A stretch of DNA of 14,158 nt, from assembly GCA_041628225.1 (NCBI GenBank), contig JBFKPQ010000054.1, positions 1 to 14,158 of the forward strand. The letters run 5' to 3'. Shown piece by piece: positions 12,352 to 14,158 of this stretch. Positions within the stretch are counted from its first letter, which is position 1; every line of letters starts with the position of its first letter. The stretch comes from JBFKPQ01 sp041628225. GTDB lineage: Bacteria > Actinomycetota > Acidimicrobiia > Spongiisociales > JAENVV01. A program made the translations under genes and the position numbers. A model generated the notes under the pieces. The model made no database searches. It saw only the letters and a program-made list of their open reading frames with translations, and was not told the origin of the DNA.

Positions 12352-13149
12352 CTAGCGGCCGAACCGGCGTTCGCGTCGCGAGAACTCGCGCAGAGATCGC
12401 AAGAAATCGACTCGGCGGAAGGCAGGCCAGTACACGTCGACGAACGAGAACTCGGCATAAGCGGATTGCCACAGCAGGAAGCCGGACAACCGTGATTCGC
12501 CCGATGTGCGGATGATCAGGTCGGCGTCGGGCAGGTCGGCCAGGTACATGTGAGCCGCCAGAGCGTCGGCGTCGATGGCCTCGGCAACCTCTGCGGCGGA
12601 GACGCCGCGGTCGAGCAATTCGGCGACCAGGGCCCGGACTGCGTCAACGATCTCCTCGCGCCCCCCGTATCCCATGGCGATGTTGAGCCGTCGGCTGCCG
12701 GTGGGCCGGCGTTCCTCCATGAGTTTGGCCGCCCGCACCAGCCCGTCGGGCAACAGATCGAGCGACCCGATGACACGGAGGGACATGTCGTGCCGGTCCG
12801 CCAGGGTGGGAAGCCGCTCGAACAGCTCCTCGAGCACTTCGAAGTACGGCGACAACTCCTCTGCCGGGCGCGTGAGGTTCTGGGTCGAGAGCACCCAGGC
12901 CGTGATCGTGGGGATGCCCAGTTCCTCGGCCCAGCCGACGAACTCCTCGAATTTCGCCATGCCGGCGCGATAGCTGGCCGTGTAGTCCGGAAGCCCTTCA
13001 CGTCGGGCATACCTTCGGTGGCCATCGAGGATGATGCCGATGTGGCGCGGCAGCCCCCCGGCAGGGAGTTGGCCTTCGAGGTTCCGCTCGTACAGGCGGT
13101 AGATCGGTGCGGTGAGTTTGGTCGACAGCGTCATGCGATACCGAGCCAT
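12352..13149 (-). CDS. Cis-prenyltransferase (isoprenyl/undecaprenyl diphosphate synthase family)
   Basis: This 265-residue enzyme condenses isopentenyl diphosphate onto an allylic diphosphate in cis geometry, feeding polyprenyl phosphate carriers for wall synthesis. Motifs are GIILDGHRRYAR with the essential Asp42, AWVLSTQNLTRP, GYGGREEIVDAV, and DLIIRTSGESRLSGFLLWQSAYAE (two blocks read together here in short form: IIRTSGE, LSGFLLWQ). The ending YWPAFRRVDFLRSLREFS is close to M. tuberculosis Rv1086, a short-chain Z-farnesyl diphosphate synthase, so a short product is likely. The usual DGN is DGH here. ATG at 13149 follows GGGGAG by four bases, within the 13-bp gap after the DUF4173 gene, implying one transcript. 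Confidence 0.93.
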   Translation of the reverse strand: MARYRMTLSTKLTAPIYRLYERNLEGQLPAGGLPRHIGIILDGHRRYARREGLPDYTASYRAGMAKFEEFVGWAEELGIPTITAWVLSTQNLTRPAEELSPYFEVLEELFERLPTLADRHDMSLRVIGSLDLLPDGLVRAAKLMEERRPTGSRRLNIAMGYGGREEIVDAVRALVAELLDRGVSAAEVAEAIDADALAAHMYLADLPDADLIIRTSGESRLSGFLLWQSAYAEFSFVDVYWPAFRRVDFLRSLREFSRRERRFGR

Positions 13150-13162
13150 GGTACTCCCCGAC

Positions 13163-14158
13163 TCAGATGCAGCCATCCAGGGTGGCGAGGGCGTCGGCCG
13201 CTCGTCGGTGTGCGATCGAGAAGCTGCGCCATCCCCACTCGGACCGGTCATCTCGCTCGAACGCGACCTCGAGCGACCGCGCCAGCACACAGGGAAACTC
13301 GACGGAGCCGGCACCCGCCGCGTAGGCGGGGATGGCGTCCACACTGAGCTGGCGCGGGTACTCGCGATCCAATTCGGCACCCGCCAGATGTCGATCCACG
13401 TTGACCTCCCCGATGATGCGACTCGGATTCACGGCGACCAATCCGATGACCGCGGCGAGGCCCGCCACGAACATGGAGAAAGCGAACCGGGCCCGATGGC
13501 CGCGCAGCACGGTGAAGAGAAACGCGATGAGCACAACGGCCGTCCAACCCATGAACACCGACGTGTAGAACCGCAGTTCGGTGAGTCCGAACTCGTCGGT
13601 GTAGACGCGCATCCGCACCGCCGCCGAGGCGACGATGACCAGGGTCAGAACGACGAGCACCGCCGAAAAGCCGTCGACCCACTTCGACCGTCTGGCACCG
13701 ACCAGCCAGTCCGCCGCGGTGACCAGACCCAACACGAGGATGGCGACGGCCACCATCTCGAAAAAGCCGCGCCGGGCGTACTCGGCGTGGCTCAACCCGG
13801 TCAGTTCGAGCGCCTCCCGGCCCCCGAACAGATACGTGATCTGCACGGCCACGAACAAGCTGAACAGCACCACGAGCGCACCGAGCGCCGTCGCGACCGA
13901 CGCACCGGGCGCCCGCAGGCGACTGGTGTCGAGGACGGGACCGCCTGGGAACCCCACGCGCGCCGCGCGCCAGATCCCTGCGGTGACGACGGCCAAGAGC
14001 ACGGACGTGATCACCCGGCCCAATAGACGAGCCAACTCGATGTCGATGTTGACGATGCGCCGTACGTACGCCGCGAAGACGGCGTCGGCCGACATGAAGA
14101 GCGACAGGAAGAGCAGAAACAGGGGTATCGAGACGACCAACCCGACGGCGGGCTTGGC
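13163..14158 (-). CDS. DUF4173 multi-pass membrane protein (5' partial)
   Basis: The frame runs off the right edge of the window, so the N-terminus is missing; the visible part is 331 residues. It opens with GLVVSIPLFLLFLSLFMSADAVF, the characteristic DUF4173 segment, followed by about six further hydrophobic helices, including VITSVLLAVVTAGIW, LGALVVLFSLFVAVQITYLF, VAVAILVLGLVTAADWLV and VVLIAFLFTVL. The C-terminal soluble part contains NPSRIIGEVNVDRHLAG, LDREYPRQLSVDAIPAYAAG and a closing TLDGCI, also as in the family, where this region is extracytoplasmic in appearance. The function of DUF4173 is not established. It is the first visible gene of the minus-strand series ending in the prenyltransferase and the small Cys-rich gene. 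Confidence 0.9.
   Translation of the reverse strand, partial: AKPAVGLVVSIPLFLLFLSLFMSADAVFAAYVRRIVNIDIELARLLGRVITSVLLAVVTAGIWRAARVGFPGGPVLDTSRLRAPGASVATALGALVVLFSLFVAVQITYLFGGREALELTGLSHAEYARRGFFEMVAVAILVLGLVTAADWLVGARRSKWVDGFSAVLVVLTLVIVASAAVRMRVYTDEFGLTELRFYTSVFMGWTAVVLIAFLFTVLRGHRARFAFSMFVAGLAAVIGLVAVNPSRIIGEVNVDRHLAGAELDREYPRQLSVDAIPAYAAGAGSVEFPCVLARSLEVAFERDDRSEWGWRSFSIAHRRAADALATLDGCI

Noticed and set aside
12110..12355. Plus-strand frame MVVVVIVVVALRT...
   Set aside because: It is the reverse of the His-Asp tract and the small Cys-rich gene; the valine run only reflects the GTGGTC repeat.

Overview
This is a compact, high-GC stretch with short intergenic gaps on both strands. Several genes appear to start leaderless, directly behind a TANNNT -10 element. 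These traits, together with DUF4173, a Rv1086-like short-chain cis-prenyltransferase and cysteine-paired S-layer-homology repeats, suggest an actinobacterium, possibly of the Acidimicrobiia. The lineage is inference; no marker gene is present.

Layout. Bases 3-1927 hold two surface proteins with SLH-like repeats; the first is cut by the window edge and also carries PKD-like domains. They end at a strong GC hairpin. Bases 2126-4025 are a tightly packed plus-strand run: panB, a DUF192 lipoprotein whose only credible start is a non-standard codon inside panB, and an FMN/F420 split-barrel protein. A YceH/DUF480 protein (minus) and a small lipoprotein (plus) diverge from 4665-4713. Bases 5157-7778 form a probable regulatory unit: a TetR regulator and a three-helix membrane protein on the minus strand, divergent from a tryptophanase. 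Four TTTGAGC-type half-sites arranged about one dyad lie between the membrane protein and the tryptophanase and overlap a near-consensus promoter. Bases 7775-9664 are a minus-strand operon read pyrE, PH-like membrane protein, endonuclease IV. Bases 9665-9780 hold two hairpins with C-rich loops (possible small RNA or attenuator). Then come a histidine phosphatase, a palindromic repeat cluster (10467-10613), a membrane PAS protein and an RNase HI with an N-terminal zinc ribbon. The right end is a minus-strand series: DUF4173 membrane protein (partial), cis-prenyltransferase, and a 50-residue Cys-rich protein.

The most unusual item is the 50-codon gene at 12170-12322. It ends ...CCGNHGQPGC at a TGA. 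The same frame continues for 20 codons to a His-Asp repeat tail and a second TGA, and a GGUC-loop hairpin begins 14 nt after the first TGA. This fits a possible selenocysteine or readthrough gene but is unproven. Other points of interest are the TetR operator, the apparent ACG start, the putative sRNA, the shared CTAG stop codons of convergent genes, and the repeat cluster.
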